A stretch of DNA of 6,884 nt, taken from positions 1-6,884 of the forward strand of contig CALJLC010000559.1 of NCBI GenBank assembly GCA_937982605.1, written 5' to 3'. Made by a program: the position numbers and the translations under genes. The notes under the pieces were generated by a model that was not told where the DNA came from, made no database searches, and worked only from the letters and a program-made list of their open reading frames with translations. Each line of letters starts with the position of its first letter. Position 1 is the stretch's first letter. The DNA is from an uncultured Gemmatimonadales bacterium. GTDB taxonomy: Bacteria > Gemmatimonadota > Gemmatimonadetes > Longimicrobiales > Gaopeijiaceae. This document shows, piece by piece, positions 5,141 through 6,884 of this stretch.

Positions 5141-6884
5141 CTATTCGCGCCGCTTGAGCGTGAGCGGCGGGCCCTGTCTCATCTTCGCGCGCTCCCGCGC
5201 GATCCAGACCTGCTGCGGCAGCGTCGCGATGTTCGCCGTCGCGTAGTAGAGGTTCAGCCCGCTCGCGAGGTTCATGAAGATGAAGAGCATCATCGGCGGC
5301 ATGATGTACATCATCATCTTCATCTGCGGGTTCTCCTGGTCGAGCGACCGCAGGCTCACCCACTGCATGAGGAACATCGACAACGCCAGGATGATCGGCA
5401 GGATGTAGAGCGGGTCCTTCGCCGACAGGTCGGGGAGCCACAGGAAGGGCACGCCGCGCAGCTCGATCGTGTTCTGGAAGACGAAGAAGAGCGCGATGAG
5501 CACGGGCCACGGCAGCAGCATCGGCAGACACCCGGCGAGGGGGTTGAAGCCGTGCTCCTTGTAGAGCCGCATCATCTCCTTCTGCAGCTTCTCCGGATTG
5601 TCCTTGTGCTTGTCCTGGATCTCCTTCACCAGCGGCTGCACGGCCATGTTCCGGAGCTGCGCCTTCATCGCCTTGTGGTTCAGCGGGAAGAGCACCACCC
5701 GCATCATCACGCCGAAGACGATCAGCACCCACCCGTAGCCCCAGTTCAGGTTGGTGTGCAGGAAGACCAGGATGGCCATGATGATCGAGACAAACGGCCG
5801 GATGATCGGGCGGAAGAATCGCCTACCGAAAGGATTGACCGCCGCCATGCCCTGTCCGAGCGAGCTCAGGCGCGTGTACTCCTGCGGCCCCATGAAGAGG
5901 CGATAGTCGAACGGCGCCCCACCGGACACGGTCTGCGCCGTGGCCACCCGCACCCGCTCGGGTAGCGGGCTGTCCCGGACGAGCAGCCCGCCCAGGAGCC
6001 GGTCCACGGCAACGTCCTCGTCGCTCGAGCCGGCCAGGAGCGCCATCACGAAGAACTTGCTGCGGAAGGCGGCCCAGACGAGCGGACCGTTGACCACCGT
6101 CGGCTCCGCCTTCTCGAGCGTCGTCGACCGGATCCCGTCCGTCTGGTGGTTGTGCACGTACGCCATCTGGCGCGCTTCGAGCGCCGAGTCGGCCTCGGCG
6201 TACGCCAGTCCCGCGCCGAGGTCGGTGAGCAGCAGCGCCCGGTCGACGCCGTCCACTCGCCCCTGCACGCCCACCTGATAACGGTCCGCTTCGAAGGTGT
6301 ACGCGATCTCGTACCGGAGCGCGCCCGACGGAGCCTCGTAGATGAAGCGGAGCGTCTCCGCGGCCGCACCCTCGCCGAGCCGCAGCCCGCCCTCGGGCTC
6401 CACGCGGAAGCGTGCCTGCCCCAGGTCGAGCGTGTCCGAGCCGACCACGAGCTTCTGGCCGAGGTAGCCGCCGGCGCCCTCGGGAACCAGCTCGACCACG
6501 CCGCCGTGGTTGAGCGCCTGGAACCGGGTGAGCTCGGCGGAGGTCAGCCGGGCGCCGACCGAGGAGAAGGTGAAGCGGTACAGGGGTCCTTCCACCGTCA
6601 CGCTCCGCTCGGTCGGCTGCGCCGGCGCGGGCGGCGTCACCCCCCCGCCGCGTCCCTCCGGCGCGGACACGTCGGGCCCCTCGACCGCCGGCGTCCCCTG
6701 CACGCTCCGGTCCGGGAGCCCCGAGACGATGTCCCCCGTGTCGGGCATCCCTTCCGTCGGCTGCCCCCCCTCGGCGCCGACGCTGTCCCCGAAGGCCTCC
6801 CCGCTCTCCGGCACGACCGGTGGGAAGAGGAAGTTCGTGCCGACCAGCAAGCACAGCATGAGGAGGACGGCGAGGGGAGCGCGG
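5141..6884 (-). CDS. yidC: Membrane protein insertase YidC (Oxa1 family), N-terminus cut by right edge
   Basis: Inner-membrane insertase that helps integrate and fold membrane proteins alone or with SecYEG. 580 residues are visible. The reading frame is open to the right edge: codons before the Met at 6859 read RAPLAVLL and continue the first membrane helix, so the true start lies a few codons outside. Counting from that Met, a Pro/Gly/acidic linker spans 14-86 and the periplasmic beta domain about 87-340 (for example RFTFSSVGARLTSAEL and LFMGPQEYTRL). The conserved insertase core is at about 345-555: groove Arg387 in VFGVMMRVVLFPL, the cytoplasmic hairpin with QPLVKEIQDKHKDNPEKLQ (408-426), NPLAGCLPMLLPWPVLIAL (439-457) and further helices to about 550. 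The tail is short and basic (to RRE), without a long ribosome-binding extension. The large periplasmic domain indicates a diderm. In other bacteria yidC follows rpmH, rnpA and yidD near dnaA; those would lie to the right. Confidence 0.96.
   Translation of the reverse strand, partial: RAPLAVLLMLCLLVGTNFLFPPVVPESGEAFGDSVGAEGGQPTEGMPDTGDIVSGLPDRSVQGTPAVEGPDVSAPEGRGGGVTPPAPAQPTERSVTVEGPLYRFTFSSVGARLTSAELTRFQALNHGGVVELVPEGAGGYLGQKLVVGSDTLDLGQARFRVEPEGGLRLGEGAAAETLRFIYEAPSGALRYEIAYTFEADRYQVGVQGRVDGVDRALLLTDLGAGLAYAEADSALEARQMAYVHNHQTDGIRSTTLEKAEPTVVNGPLVWAAFRSKFFVMALLAGSSDEDVAVDRLLGGLLVRDSPLPERVRVATAQTVSGGAPFDYRLFMGPQEYTRLSSLGQGMAAVNPFGRRFFRPIIRPFVSIIMAILVFLHTNLNWGYGWVLIVFGVMMRVVLFPLNHKAMKAQLRNMAVQPLVKEIQDKHKDNPEKLQKEMMRLYKEHGFNPLAGCLPMLLPWPVLIALFFVFQNTIELRGVPFLWLPDLSAKDPLYILPIILALSMFLMQWVSLRSLDQENPQMKMMMYIMPPMMLFIFMNLASGLNLYYATANIATLPQQVWIARERAKMRQGPPLTLKRRE

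Noticed and set aside
3433..5157. Long plus-strand open frame (574 codons) opposite mnmE and the acylphosphatase gene
   Set aside because: It is antisense to clearly recognisable genes, its translation is rich in Arg, Pro and His with no family features, and long antisense frames are expected at this GC content.
6859..6859. ATG at 6859 as the yidC start
   Set aside because: The frame stays open to the edge and the upstream codons continue the first membrane helix with no ribosome binding site before this Met, so it is most likely internal.

Overview
This looks like a chromosomal housekeeping segment from a GC-rich, diderm (Gram-negative) bacterium. The YidC encoded here has the large periplasmic domain typical of diderms, and there is a classic lipobox lipoprotein. 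The base composition and the style of the lipoprotein (Cys-Gly-Gly followed by an acidic linker and a beta-rich domain) would fit Gemmatimonadota or a similar high-GC phylum, but that placement is only an inference.

On the minus strand, read from right to left, the order is yidC (cut by the right edge), mnmE, an acylphosphatase gene, and mnmG. The spacings are 82, 6 and 8 bases, so the last three genes are almost certainly one transcription unit. A small lipoprotein gene (815-1291, plus strand) converges on the end of mnmG. The 90-base gap between them holds two identical parS-type centromere sites. Left of the lipoprotein gene, parA (soj) is transcribed divergently on the minus strand and runs off the left edge. 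parB would be expected just beyond it.

Together this is the conserved yidC-mnmE-mnmG-parA neighbourhood that in many bacteria lies beside oriC. YidC inserts membrane proteins. MnmE and MnmG form the complex that modifies U34 in the wobble position of certain tRNAs. ParA and parS belong to the chromosome segregation machinery. No oriC or DnaA-box cluster was seen inside the window.

Departures from the textbook arrangement are: (1) rsmG (gidB), usually between mnmG and parA, is absent and its place is taken by a convergent lipoprotein gene and the parS pair; (2) an acylphosphatase gene sits between mnmE and mnmG; (3) MnmE has variant residues at two usually conserved positions (TKAD for NKxD, and a C-terminal CIAK for CIGK); (4) MnmG carries a low-complexity insertion of about 20 residues. 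I did not find a mobile element, CRISPR array, toxin-antitoxin pair or defence system, and nothing here amounts to a wholly new system. There is no gene-free stretch longer than about 210 bases.
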